A program made the translations under genes and the position numbers. Below the pieces are notes generated by a model. The model was not told the origin of the DNA. It did not search any database and saw nothing but the letters and a program-made list of their open reading frames with translations. DNA of 64,000 nucleotides from NCBI GenBank assembly GCA_963727545.1, contig CAVSGS010000013.1:310001-374000 (forward strand), read 5' to 3'. Source of the DNA: Flexifilum sp963727545. Its GTDB lineage: Bacteria; Chloroflexota; Anaerolineae; Aggregatilineales; Phototrophicaceae. Below, in pieces: positions 1 through 8,056 of the stretch (within the stretch, counting starts at the first letter, position 1; every line of letters begins with the position of its first letter).

Positions 1-628
1 GTCCATGACAGTCGATGGCGAGATCGACCTCAAAGCCGATGCCCTCGCGGACGCCCTCGATCAGCGAGATGATGTGCGTCATCTCTTTTGCCCCGGTCGT
101 CCAGTTATAGGGATCGAGCTTACCGGTGCCGGTGTTATCGACGTCGAACTTGACCGCGCTGAAGCCCTGCTCGATGGCGGCGAGCGCTTTTTCGGCATAG
201 GCTTGCGGGGTGTCGTCTTGTCCTGCGTGCAGGTCGGCGTAGAGGCGAATCTTGTCGCGGAACTTGCCGCCGAGCAGCTTGTAAACTGGCACGCCGAGCG
301 CCTTGCCGACGATGTCGTAAAGCGCGTTGTCGATCCCGGTCAGCGCGAAGATCAGCGGGGCTTCGCCGGATCCGCCGTAGCGTCCGACGCGGCGCATCTT
401 CTCATAGAGCAGGTTGATGTTGAACGGGTCTTCGCCGATCATCCACTGCTTCATCTGCATGATCGCCGACTTGACGGCGAAACCCGAATAACCCGGTCCG
501 CCGGAGTTGCACTCGCCCGTGCCGACGATGCCTTCGTCGGTGTAGATGCGGACGAACGTCCATACGCTGCCGCCGCTCCAATTCTCTTGGCGTCCGATAA
601 CACTTGCTTGTACGTCTGTGATCTTCAT
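1..628 (-). CDS. Mandelate racemase/muconate lactonizing enzyme family sugar-acid dehydratase (3' end outside window)
   Basis: The frame reads from an ATG at 628 (preceded by GGAAAGAG) to the window edge, giving about 209 N-terminal residues. It starts MKITDVQASVIGRQ and contains the capping-domain pattern TDEGIVGTGE and the barrel entry ALTGIDNALYDIVGKALGVP followed by LLGG, all typical of the enolase superfamily mandelate racemase group. The VKFDVD strand carries the first catalytic lysine position. Members of this group dehydrate aldonates or uronates to 2-keto-3-deoxy acids; the exact substrate cannot be read because the metal ligands and the catalytic His lie outside. It is co-directional with the permease and binding-protein genes upstream of it, so an imported sugar acid is a plausible substrate. 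The 190 bp between it and the permease gene hold only repeats. Confidence 0.85.
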   Translation of the reverse strand, partial: MKITDVQASVIGRQENWSGGSVWTFVRIYTDEGIVGTGECNSGGPGYSGFAVKSAIMQMKQWMIGEDPFNINLLYEKMRRVGRYGGSGEAPLIFALTGIDNALYDIVGKALGVPVYKLLGGKFRDKIRLYADLHAGQDDTPQAYAEKALAAIEQGFSAVKFDVDNTGTGKLDPYNWTTGAKEMTHIISLIEGVREGIGFEVDLAIDCHG

Positions 629-676
629 AGGTCTCTTTCCAAGATGCGTATAAAAGGAAACTTTTACTCAATAGTA

Positions 677-789
677 GCGCGGGTGTTCAACCCGCGACTG
701 ACCAAGCAAGTCCGTTATCGTGACGAACCCGTAAAGGGATTCGTCCGTAGGGGCGTTGTGCTTGCCTCGCAAGCCTATAACGCCCCTAC
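677..789. repeat. Palindromic dispersed repeats in the gap between dehydratase and permease genes
   Basis: A short inverted repeat (CGCGGGT, 5-nt loop, ACCCGCG) lies near 679-697. A larger element at 747-789 has outer arms GTAGGGGCGTT and AACGCCCCTAC around a longer interior than the 28-bp copies found elsewhere in this window. No coding frame is supported here. Confidence 0.7.
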
Positions 790-819
790 AATCAACGATT
801 CGCAATATCGAAACCGCGC

Positions 820-2778
820 TTAGCCCTTCACGCTGCCCGCCGTCAGTCCCTCGACCAAGAAGCGCTGAGCGAAGATGTAGACGCAGACGACCGGCACTGC
901 CATCAGCAGCGACGCCGCCATTAACTGTCCCCAAGGATAGATGTCGCCGAAGACCAGCAGTTGCAGCCCGACCGGCAGGGTCTTGAGGTTGTCGCTGGTG
1001 ATGAAGACGAAGGCGAACAGGAACTCGTTCCAGGCGTTGGTGAAGGCGAACAGTGTCACCGAGAGCAGGGCGGGCGCTGCCAGCGGCAGCGTGATCCGCC
1101 AGAAGGCGGTGAAGCGGTTGGCACCGTCAATGAAGGCGGCTTCTTCCAGTTCAACCGGGATTGAGCGGAAGTAGCCGAGCATGACCCACGTCGCAAACGG
1201 CATCAAAAACGTCGGATAGGTCAGGATCAGCGCGGCGTAGGTGTTGATGATGCCCAACTGGGTCAAGATGCTGTAGAGCGGGATGAACAGCAGTGAGGCG
1301 GGCAGCAGATAAGTCACCAGCAGCAGGGTCGTCAGCAATCCCGCGCCGATGAAGCGCAGCCGCGCCAGCGCATACGCCGCCAACGCCGCCACGACTACCG
1401 AGATCGCCGTGCTGATGGTCGCCACCAAGACGGTGTTGCGGAACCAGATCAGGAACGGTGTGTCCTGCAAGAGCGTGCGATACTGCTCGGTTGTCCACGG
1501 ATTGGGGATGAAGATCGACGTGAAGCGCTGGATCTGCAAGTCGGATTTGAACGACGTGATCAAAATCCAGTAGAAGGGGAACAGCACGAAGATCAGCACC
1601 GGGACGAGCAGCAACATGCGCGTGCTGATGCCGACGCGCTCGCGCTGCGAGCGTTTCAGCCGGGGTGTCCCGTCAGCGCGGACGGGGATCAGGTGCTTGC
1701 TGAGCCAGCCCATGCCGCTCGCCAGCCACTCCAGCGGCAGGAAGAACAGATCGACCACGTAGTTCAAGCCGCGCCCGAACATGCCGAGCGCGCGGTCGAA
1801 CAACGTCTCGTTCTGCTTCTCGCGGTTTTCGTCTCGACCGGGGCGCATCATCCGGGCGAGGAAGAAGATGAACACCGCCATGATCGGCGCCATGCTGAAG
1901 GCGGTGGCGACGCCGGGACCGAAGCGCAGCCCGATGATCGCTTTTTCGTAGGCGAGGATCGAGAAGACGCGCGTCGCGCCACCGGGACCGCCGCCGGTCA
2001 TCAGGTAGATCAGCCCGAAGGTGTTGAAGGTCGAAATCGCCGAGAGCAGCAGCGTCACGATGATCACGTAGCGCAGCCCCGGCAGGGTGATGTGCCGGAA
2101 ACGTTGAACGGCGTTCGCGCCATCGACCTCGGCAGCTTCGTACTGCTCGCTGGGAATCGCCTTCAAGCCCGCTAACAAGAGCAGGGTATAGAAGGGGATG
2201 CCTTTCCAGACGTTGACCGCGATCACGCTGGGCATGGCTAAGCCCGGATCGGAAAGCCACGCAATCGGATGGTCAATGATCCCAAGCCACTGAAGGATCG
2301 GGTTCAGCCCGCCGAAGATCGGGTCGTAGATGCTGCGGAAGGTCAGCGCGGTGACGACTTCGGGGACGATCCACGGCAGCAGAATGATGCCGGTCAAGAC
2401 GCTGCGGAAAGGCATTTTGGTGTTGAGCAGCAGCGCAATTGCCATGCCGAAGACGAACTTGACCGAGAGCGAGCCGACGGTAAAGACGATGGTGTTGCTC
2501 ACCGTGCGGATGTAGTCGCTGTCGTGGAACAGACGGGCGTAGTTGTCCAGCCCAACGTAGACATCGCTGCGCGTGATGAACGAGCGCGTTGTCATGCTGA
2601 TCATGATGGCGTTGATGAAGGGCCAGACGATCAACGTCGCCATGATCACGACGATCGGCAGGATGAACACCAGCGCGATCCTCCAGTCACGCCCGAGGAT
2701 CGCGTTCACGCGGCTGGATCGGGTTACCGGGGGTGGCTGAAACAGCGACGCCGTGTTCAGTTCGACTGGTTTAGCCAT
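820..2778 (-). CDS. Fused MalF-MalG type ABC sugar permease (both membrane subunits in one polypeptide)
   Basis: This 652-residue integral membrane protein contains two complete binding-protein-dependent permease domains. The first (about 1-310) resembles MalF/UgpA and carries an EAA loop at about 214-237 (EQYEAAEVDGANA...ITLPG). The second (about 385-652) resembles MalG/UgpE and has its own EAA loop at about 546-569 (LEEAAFIDGANR...ITLPL). They are joined by a linker of about 75 residues (311-385) with a charged stretch and a probable amphipathic segment. Normally these are two genes of about 300 and 280 codons; here the frame is continuous, with no stop or restart between them. It lies downstream of the solute-binding protein gene, from which two strong hairpins separate it. 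No ATPase gene is nearby, so a shared MsmX/UgpC-type ATPase elsewhere is likely. Substrate is unknown; neighbours suggest a sugar or sugar acid. Confidence 0.93.
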   Translation of the reverse strand: MAKPVELNTASLFQPPPVTRSSRVNAILGRDWRIALVFILPIVVIMATLIVWPFINAIMISMTTRSFITRSDVYVGLDNYARLFHDSDYIRTVSNTIVFTVGSLSVKFVFGMAIALLLNTKMPFRSVLTGIILLPWIVPEVVTALTFRSIYDPIFGGLNPILQWLGIIDHPIAWLSDPGLAMPSVIAVNVWKGIPFYTLLLLAGLKAIPSEQYEAAEVDGANAVQRFRHITLPGLRYVIIVTLLLSAISTFNTFGLIYLMTGGGPGGATRVFSILAYEKAIIGLRFGPGVATAFSMAPIMAVFIFFLARMMRPGRDENREKQNETLFDRALGMFGRGLNYVVDLFFLPLEWLASGMGWLSKHLIPVRADGTPRLKRSQRERVGISTRMLLLVPVLIFVLFPFYWILITSFKSDLQIQRFTSIFIPNPWTTEQYRTLLQDTPFLIWFRNTVLVATISTAISVVVAALAAYALARLRFIGAGLLTTLLLVTYLLPASLLFIPLYSILTQLGIINTYAALILTYPTFLMPFATWVMLGYFRSIPVELEEAAFIDGANRFTAFWRITLPLAAPALLSVTLFAFTNAWNEFLFAFVFITSDNLKTLPVGLQLLVFGDIYPWGQLMAASLLMAVPVVCVYIFAQRFLVEGLTAGSVKG

Positions 2779-2812
2779 AGTGGGTGTTCTTTCCGTTGTT
2801 TACGGTCTCGGT

Positions 2813-2899
2813 GGCTTCGCGTCGACGAAACCAGCGGTCTCGTCGACGCGAAGCCAACAGCAGGTTTCGTGTCGGAGCGGATTGTGCGCGCTCCGACAC
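2813..2899 (-). promoter_or_regulatory. Two tandem strong hairpins between binding-protein and permease genes
   Basis: In the 142-bp gap there is a perfect 16-bp inverted repeat (2813-2828 with 2840-2855, 11-nt loop, arm GGCTTCGCGTCGACGA) and a second perfect 11-bp one (2869-2879 with 2889-2899, 9-nt loop, arm GTGTCGGAGCG). There is no T-run, so they are not classic terminators. Hairpins in this position commonly protect the upstream solute-binding-protein message from 3' decay and lower permease expression; that role is inferred from position. Confidence 0.7.
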
Positions 2900-2920
2900 C
2901 CAATTCCCCGCGATTCAACA

Positions 2921-4315
2921 TCAACTTTGCGGCACGCCGCCTTCTTCGAAGATCTGGACGATCTTGTCGTTGGCGTCGCTGACTGCATCCTCGACGCTCA
3001 TCACGCCGTTGATGATGTTCGCCATCATGGTGGTCAGGATCGACTGTCCAGCGATGGCGTCGATCAGCGCGTTCGGCTTCGCCGGATACGACCGTCCATA
3101 GAAAGGCACCGGATTGTATAGGATTTCTTGGAAGACTTTGAAGTTGTCGTCAGCCGCGACCAGATCCGGAGTCCACAGCCCTTGATAGGCGGGGAAGACC
3201 TGCCCGGCACTCTTCTGCGCCAGCGGCGTGAACGTCGCCGGTTCGAGCAGTGAGAGGATCAGTTCCTTCGCCAGATCAGAGTTTTTAGCACCTTTGAAGA
3301 TCGTCATCCACGTGCTGCCACCCGATTCCATCAAGCGTCCGTCAAGCCACTTGGGCGCATGGAGTACCGCCGTCGTCTCAAAGACCGGATTGCCGTCAGC
3401 TTTCGCCTTGGAATAAACGCTCGGTTGGTTCAGCGTCAGCCCGATGGTTCCCGCGAGGTACGCTTCGTTGTTGCCCGTGTCCGTCCAGCTCATGACGCCC
3501 GGAGGCAGCATGGGCGCGTATTTCGGGTTGGTGTAGATGTCCGCCAGCCAACTCACCCCGGCGACGGTCTCCGGCGAGTTGAAGACGACTTTCAGCCCGG
3601 TTTCGTCGGTGTAGCTGCCGCCGAAAGCCTGAATCACACCCTCGATCAAGCCGGTGCCATCACCGCTCTGGTTGACCGTGAAGCCCCAGCCCCAGACGTT
3701 GTTGCTGGGGTCGGAGATTGCGAGCGCGGCATCGCGGCGGGAATCCCACGTGTCGAGCGAGTAGACGTCGATGCCTTTGGCTTCGAACAGGTCTTTGCGG
3801 GCAAACCATGCGCCGGTGTAGCTGGTGAAGGGGATTGCCCACCATTTGCCGTCGATGAAAGCATTATCCTTAGCGCCCACCGGCACGACATCGCCATATA
3901 AGGCGGTGATCTGCGCCATCAGGTCGCTCATGTCTTCCACCAGATCATAGGAATACATCTGCGGGATGCTGAGACCGTGATAGCCCAAGTCGGGCGGATT
4001 GCCCGCTTGGACGGCGGCGATCATCTTGGCGGTGAAATCGCCAAAGAGTTCCGGGTTCGCCGTCGAGAGGTCGAGTTGGACCCCCTTGTTGGCGGCAAAA
4101 TCGACGATGTCCTGATGGATGAGGTCTTGCACTTCCTGAAAATATTCAGTCTTTTGAATGACGGTCAGCGTCCCGGCAGAGCCGGCAGGCAGCGGTGGCG
4201 GGGTCGCCGTCGCATCTTGAGCCAAAACGCCCGGAAGCTGGATTCCGGCTGCCAGCAGCGCGGCGCTTCCGGCGGAAGCGCGCAAGAAATCGCGGCGGCT
4301 CATCTTTTTGTTCAT
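2921..4315 (-). CDS. Extracellular solute-binding protein of a sugar ABC transporter, Tat-exported
   Basis: A 464-residue family 1 extracellular solute-binding protein. The N terminus has a twin-arginine signal (MSRRDFLRAS at about 5-14) followed by a hydrophobic stretch and an AQDA cleavage-like site near residue 33, so a folded-export route is likely. The mature part has the usual pattern of the MalE/UgpB cluster, including the WWAIPFTSYTGAWFARKDLF region of the hinge side. It is the first gene of the transporter pair and feeds the fused permease encoded just downstream. The start codon is ATG at 4315 with AGGAG about 8 nt upstream on the minus strand. Ligand not determinable from sequence; the sugar-acid enzymes around it suggest an aldonate, uronate or oligosaccharide. 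Confidence 0.93.
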   Translation of the reverse strand: MNKKMSRRDFLRASAGSAALLAAGIQLPGVLAQDATATPPPLPAGSAGTLTVIQKTEYFQEVQDLIHQDIVDFAANKGVQLDLSTANPELFGDFTAKMIAAVQAGNPPDLGYHGLSIPQMYSYDLVEDMSDLMAQITALYGDVVPVGAKDNAFIDGKWWAIPFTSYTGAWFARKDLFEAKGIDVYSLDTWDSRRDAALAISDPSNNVWGWGFTVNQSGDGTGLIEGVIQAFGGSYTDETGLKVVFNSPETVAGVSWLADIYTNPKYAPMLPPGVMSWTDTGNNEAYLAGTIGLTLNQPSVYSKAKADGNPVFETTAVLHAPKWLDGRLMESGGSTWMTIFKGAKNSDLAKELILSLLEPATFTPLAQKSAGQVFPAYQGLWTPDLVAADDNFKVFQEILYNPVPFYGRSYPAKPNALIDAIAGQSILTTMMANIINGVMSVEDAVSDANDKIVQIFEEGGVPQS

Positions 4316-4727
4316 AATCTTTAGCTCCTAAATAGTTTTCTCACGCTTTGACGGTTGGGCGACACTAGCGTAAATCTGATCTGCGGGTCATCCTCCCTCT
4401 CAGTCAACGACTTCGGGGTGAATGATCCCGACCCGGTTACGCTTTACTACGCTGGCGATGAGCAACCGTTCTGTTCATCGCCCTTGCCGCTGATCTCATG
4501 TCTCTGACTCCTTTCGCTCACACCGACGTAGGCAAACGGAAACCCATTACGGGATTGTGGGTGGTGGGCAAGATCGATCAGACGAGCGCTGTCGACGAAG
4601 CCGCGCAGTACCGAAACGCGGATTGCTCTACTCTGGTCGATCTGAGGGAGTGCCATAGCTGCCATCAAGGCTGGGTCTTTTGTAAGTAAGCGATAAATTT
4701 ATGAACAAGCACGAAAAGCCGATATTG
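4316..4727. other. Intergenic region upstream of the transporter operon
   Basis: No protein-coding gene is supported in these 412 bp. On the minus strand this is the leader of the binding-protein gene. It holds a perfect 8-bp inverted repeat (GGCGATGA at 4454-4461, TCATCGCC at 4475-4482) and a looser 12-bp one (4571-4582 with 4632-4643, 11 of 12 paired). A minus-strand ATG at 4498 behind GAAAGGAG opens only a 20-codon frame, which could be a leader peptide or chance. Confidence 0.4.
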
Positions 4728-5630
4728 CTAATCTGCCGCCGTGACCTGCGGCTTCGGCTCACCGACAACCTGCACCGAATTGACTAACTCGCCGATCGGA
4801 TCGATGCCGATGCGAATGACGTCTCCGGCAATGAGCGTAAACGTATCCGCCGGGACGATGCCCGTTCCGGTAAACAACAAAGCACCATACGGGAAACGCT
4901 TGCAGCGCCCCAGATACTCGATCAACTCCGCTAGCGGGCGATGGATGTCGTCGGTTGAAGTTGTGCCGCTGAATACGGTTCGTCCGTCGCGCTCGATCTG
5001 GATGTTGATCGTCAGGTCGGGCCAGATGGTTGCGCCGGGCTGCAGCCAAATTCGGGGTCCCAGTGCGCAGGCGCTTTCGTAGACCTTCGCTTGGGGGAGA
5101 TAGAGTGGATTTTCGCCTTCGATGTCGCGCGAACTCATGTCGTTGCCGATGGTGAAGCCGATCACTTCCATGTGGGCGTTCAGGACTGCCACCAATTCGG
5201 GTTCCGGCACCGACCATTCCGCATCGGCACGGATGCCGACCGGCTTGCCGAGGTCAACCACGTCGTAGCCGTTCGCCTTGAAGAACAATTCCGGGCGAAT
5301 GGCATCGTAGACGCGGGTGTAGATGGTGCTGTTGTTAGATTCGGCTTCGCGGGCTTCTTCGCTGCGCTTGTAGGTGACGCCGGCTGCCCAGACTTCCTGT
5401 CGGCTGACCGGGGCGCTCGCGCTGGTCGACGGCACCTTGACCGGGGCTTGTGCCAGCTTGCGGAGCAGGGGAATCAGGTCGGCGGCGCGGGGCGCATCCG
5501 CTTGATCCGAGAGCAGCCAATCCAGCAGGGGACCGGAGCCGCCTCCGCTCAAAGGATAAAGATTCTGCCCATCTTGCAAGCCAAGGTGGGAGTCAGAGTC
5601 GTACTGAACCAAAAACAAATCGTCAGGCAT
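4728..5630 (-). CDS. Fumarylacetoacetate hydrolase-fold enzyme, probable 2-keto-3-deoxy-aldonate dehydratase/hydrolase
   Basis: A 300-residue FAH-superfamily protein. The catalytic core is clear: VPEPELVAVLN provides the metal-binding acidic pair, followed by IGFTIGNDMSSRDIEGENPLYLPQAK, where the Asp and Lys complete the site. Residues 80-95 (AAGVTYKRSEEAREAES) resemble the lid region of 2-keto-3-deoxy-D-arabinonate dehydratases and related aldonate enzymes. Combined with the sugar-acid dehydratase at the window start this would give a non-phosphorylative route (aldonate to 2-keto-3-deoxy acid to a semialdehyde or diketo product). That pathway assignment is inference; 2,4-diketo acid hydrolase activity is an alternative. 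It is divergent from the IclR regulator, with operator candidates just upstream. The start has no strong Shine-Dalgarno. Confidence 0.85.
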   Translation of the reverse strand: MPDDLFLVQYDSDSHLGLQDGQNLYPLSGGGSGPLLDWLLSDQADAPRAADLIPLLRKLAQAPVKVPSTSASAPVSRQEVWAAGVTYKRSEEAREAESNNSTIYTRVYDAIRPELFFKANGYDVVDLGKPVGIRADAEWSVPEPELVAVLNAHMEVIGFTIGNDMSSRDIEGENPLYLPQAKVYESACALGPRIWLQPGATIWPDLTINIQIERDGRTVFSGTTSTDDIHRPLAELIEYLGRCKRFPYGALLFTGTGIVPADTFTLIAGDVIRIGIDPIGELVNSVQVVGEPKPQVTAAD

Positions 5631-5645
5631 AAGGCGAGCTGCTTA

Positions 5646-5680
5646 GTTCACTATTTGGACATAAACGTCAATAATTGAAC
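5646..5680 (-). promoter_or_regulatory. Two tandem 15-bp operator candidates upstream of the FAH-family gene
   Basis: GTTCACTATTTGGAC (5646-5660) and CGTCAATAATTGAAC (5666-5680) each match the palindrome at 5889-5903 at 12 of 15 positions and start exactly 20 bp apart, about two helical turns. They sit 16-50 bp upstream of the start codon, where a repressor would block transcription. IclR proteins typically bind such short palindromes; assignment to the adjacent IclR is inferred. Confidence 0.5.
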
Positions 5681-5888
5681 GACGCCATCGTAGCACGCCC
5701 GGAATTTTTTGTCAACCAAACCCGCAAAAGCAGTGACAGCAGCGTATTTACTGTGAGATGCAGCACAAATTCAAAGAAAATGTAGCGTAATCGTCAGAGC
5801 GAGGCAAGCCGCGCGCTCGTCAAATGTTCCAAACCAATCGCCGGAGTGGTTGTTGACACCACGTCAAGCGGCTGAATACAATGAGGCG

Positions 5889-5903
5889 GTTCAATAGTTG
5901 AAC
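5889..5903 (+). promoter_or_regulatory. Perfect palindromic operator candidate upstream of iclR-family gene
   Basis: GTTCAATAGTTGAAC is a perfect 6-bp inverted repeat around TAG, located 56 bp before the regulator's start codon. It is the best copy of the three related sites in this divergent promoter region and would allow autoregulation. Confidence 0.5.
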
Positions 5904-5958
5904 TAATCGGCGCTGAAGTTCGGGCGTTGGGGATTCCCGAAGAAAGAAAAACCCGTTT

Positions 5959-6762
5959 ATGTCTGACCATCACGACGAAAACGACGCAAATTATTCCGGC
6001 ACGGTGATCAAGGCGCTCGACATTCTGGCGTGTTTGGCGGAGCACCGGCGTCCGATGACCGCGCAGGCGGTCGCTCAAGCCTGTGACATCTCGCGCCCGA
6101 CCGCTTATCGACTGCTGGCGACGCTGGGATCGCGCGGGTTCGTGCGGACGGACAGCAATTATCAATATTCGCTGGGGACGCGGCTGCTCTCGCTGGGCAG
6201 GATCGTGCTCGACAGCATCGACCTGCCGGAATTGGCGCGCCCTTACCTGCACGAACTGTGCTCGATCTCCAACGAGACCGCCAACCTCTCGATTTTGGAC
6301 GAGACCGAGCTGCTCTACATCGGCAAAGAGGAGAGCCTGCACACGCTGCAAAAGCAGGTCTTCGTGAACATGCGCTCCGACGTGGGGACGCGGATCATGC
6401 CCCACTGTTCGGCGATGGGTAAGGCGATCTTGGCGTATCTCGCGCCGGAGACGTTCGAAGCGCTGCTGCAAAAGTCGCTGCCGCTCAAAGTTTATACCAG
6501 CCACACCATCATCGATGCCGACGACTTGCGGCGCGAACTGGAGCAGATTTGTCAGCAGGGCTACGCCATCGACGACCGCGAAGTCGACGAGGGGACACGC
6601 TGCGTCGCCGCCCCGATCTTCGACAACAGCGGGCAGGTCGCGGCGGCAATGAGCATCGCCGGACCGACCTACCGCTTGAAACTGGATCGGCTGCATGAAC
6701 TGTCGCCGGAAGTGCGGCGGGTTGCGCTGTCGTTGTCGCACCAACTGGGCTACACCGGCTGA
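5959..6762 (+). CDS. IclR-family transcriptional regulator
   Basis: A 267-residue protein with an N-terminal winged helix-turn-helix (about 14-75; GTVIKALDILACLAEHRRPM then ISRPTAYRLLATLGSRGFV) and a C-terminal IclR effector domain (about 85-265; TANLSILDETELLYIGKEES, MPHCSAMGKAILAYL, GYAIDDREVDEGTRCVAAPI). This architecture binds small organic acids in relatives such as KdgR and IclR. It is transcribed away from the FAH-family gene, and palindromic sites lie near both starts, so it probably represses the sugar-acid catabolic and transport genes. The ligand is unknown; a 2-keto-3-deoxy acid would fit the context. Confidence 0.95.
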   Translation: MSDHHDENDANYSGTVIKALDILACLAEHRRPMTAQAVAQACDISRPTAYRLLATLGSRGFVRTDSNYQYSLGTRLLSLGRIVLDSIDLPELARPYLHELCSISNETANLSILDETELLYIGKEESLHTLQKQVFVNMRSDVGTRIMPHCSAMGKAILAYLAPETFEALLQKSLPLKVYTSHTIIDADDLRRELEQICQQGYAIDDREVDEGTRCVAAPIFDNSGQVAAAMSIAGPTYRLKLDRLHELSPEVRRVALSLSHQLGYTG

Positions 6763-6861
6763 TCGAAAACCGGTGAAAACCGGTCTACCTCAAGCTGGCT
6801 AAACGGGCTATCATCGGCGTCGATGGTCACGTGATGAAGCTGGCATCCAGCGAGGAACAGC

Positions 6862-7131
6862 ATGAATACTTCAGCTAGAGCAAGCGAACTGCTGCAGCAA
6901 GCCCTTGGTTCAACGCAGGAAGCCGAACAGGTCATCAACGATTTGATCGTCGCCCACGATTATCAAGACGTGGCGCTGCTGGTGACTCAGGCGGCAAGCG
7001 CGCTGATCGAGTCGGCGGCGCTGCTGATGCAGTCGCAGGGTGAAGCCGCTTTCGACCAGATTGAGAAGGCGGAGGATTTGCTCGACTCGGTCTACCACAT
7101 CATTGACGGCGAAATCGACGACGACGAATGA
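6862..7131 (+). CDS. Small acidic helical protein of unknown function
   Basis: An 89-residue protein I do not recognise. It is predicted almost wholly helical with Ala/Glu/Gln-rich heptad-like stretches and a strongly acidic tail (GEIDDDE); no cysteines, signal peptide or membrane segment. Its stop lies 4 bp before the start of the HAD phosphatase gene, so the two are almost certainly cotranscribed and may be translationally coupled. A GAGGAACAGC sequence upstream of the ATG gives a usable ribosome site. Confidence 0.7.
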   Translation: MNTSARASELLQQALGSTQEAEQVINDLIVAHDYQDVALLVTQAASALIESAALLMQSQGEAAFDQIEKAEDLLDSVYHIIDGEIDDDE

Positions 7132-7135
7132 GCTT

Positions 7136-7975
7136 ATGACTTCAACGACACACTCGATTGCATTGGACGGTTTCGTCTTTGACCTCGACGGCACCGTCTA
7201 TCTAGGCGATCATGCGCTGCCGGGGGCGGTCGAAACGATCGCTCGGCTGCGTGCTGAGGGCAAGCGCGCCCTGTTTGTCACCAACAAACCCTTGCAGCCG
7301 CGCACGGTCTACGCCGCCAAGCTGACCAAGTTGGGCATCCCGACCGACCCGGACGACGTGATCACGTCGGGCTACGTGCTCGGCTATCACTTGGCGCAGC
7401 ATTATCCGACGCTGCGGCTGTACGTGATCGGCGAACCGGCGCTGCGCGAGGAACTGCGCGGTCACGGCTTGACCGTGCTGGAGGAGTTCGACGATCAAGA
7501 CTCCAAAGAAGTGATCGACCCGACCGGCGTCGATGCGGTGGTGGTCGCCTTCGACCGCACGCTCGACTATCGCAAGCTCAATACCGCCTACCAAGCGCTG
7601 ATCAACGGGGCGCGCTTCTTTGCCTCGAACGCCGACAAAACCTGTCCGATGCCCGGTGGTGGCATCCCCGACGCGGGCGCGACCATCGCGGCGCTGGAGC
7701 ACATCAGCGGACGTAAGCTCGAACTGCTGGCGGGCAAGCCGTCTCATTTGATCATGGACGTGGCAGTCGCGCGGCTCGGCGTGTCGCCGGATCGCTGCCT
7801 GATGATGGGTGACCGGCTCGAAACCGACATGCTGATGGGGCGGCAGGCGGGCATGAAGACCGCGCTCGTCCTGACCGGCGCGACCTCGCCGGAAGCCGCT
7901 GCCGCCGCGACCACGCCGCCCGATTTTGTGCTGGCGAACATCGGCGAACTGCTGCCCGTACTGGGAAAAAGCTAG
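7136..7975 (+). CDS. HAD-IIA family (NagD-like) sugar phosphatase
   Basis: A 279-residue haloacid dehalogenase-superfamily phosphatase. Motif I is FVFDLDGTVYLG near residue 14, motif II VTNKPLQ, the motif III lysine is in LAGKPSHLIMDVA, and motif IV is MMGDRLETDMLMG. The C2 cap and length fit the NagD/AraL/p-nitrophenylphosphatase group, which removes phosphate from small sugar phosphates or housekeeping metabolites. The ATG at 7136 is preferred because an in-frame extension would run through the preceding gene. Located in a sugar-catabolic island, it may serve as a detoxifying phosphatase for sugar-phosphate intermediates (inference). Confidence 0.92.
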   Translation: MTSTTHSIALDGFVFDLDGTVYLGDHALPGAVETIARLRAEGKRALFVTNKPLQPRTVYAAKLTKLGIPTDPDDVITSGYVLGYHLAQHYPTLRLYVIGEPALREELRGHGLTVLEEFDDQDSKEVIDPTGVDAVVVAFDRTLDYRKLNTAYQALINGARFFASNADKTCPMPGGGIPDAGATIAALEHISGRKLELLAGKPSHLIMDVAVARLGVSPDRCLMMGDRLETDMLMGRQAGMKTALVLTGATSPEAAAAATTPPDFVLANIGELLPVLGKS

Positions 7976-7978
7976 CTC

Positions 7979-8046
7979 AAACCACAAAGGACACCGAGGA
8001 CACAAAGAAGGGCTTTCCCTTTGTGCTCTTTGCGTCCTTTGTGGTT
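7979..8046. repeat. Long imperfect inverted repeat between convergent genes
   Basis: Outer arms AACCACAAAGGAC (7979-7991) and GTCCTTTGTGGTT (8034-8046) enclose a second nested pair CACAAAG / CTTTGTG. This is the ACCACAAAGGACAC-type dispersed element; half of a related element (repeated GCAAAG units) is at 13118-13154. It lies between two convergent genes and could serve as a bidirectional transcription end. Confidence 0.65.
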
Positions 8047-8056
8047 AATCAGTTCT

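Noticed and set aside
5..823. 272-codon plus-strand open frame at the window start
   Set aside because: Antisense to the enolase-superfamily dehydratase and runs through a repeat.
4447..4689. Small open frames of 63-73 codons on both strands
   Set aside because: No motif, no partner, and they overlap each other inside a regulatory leader.
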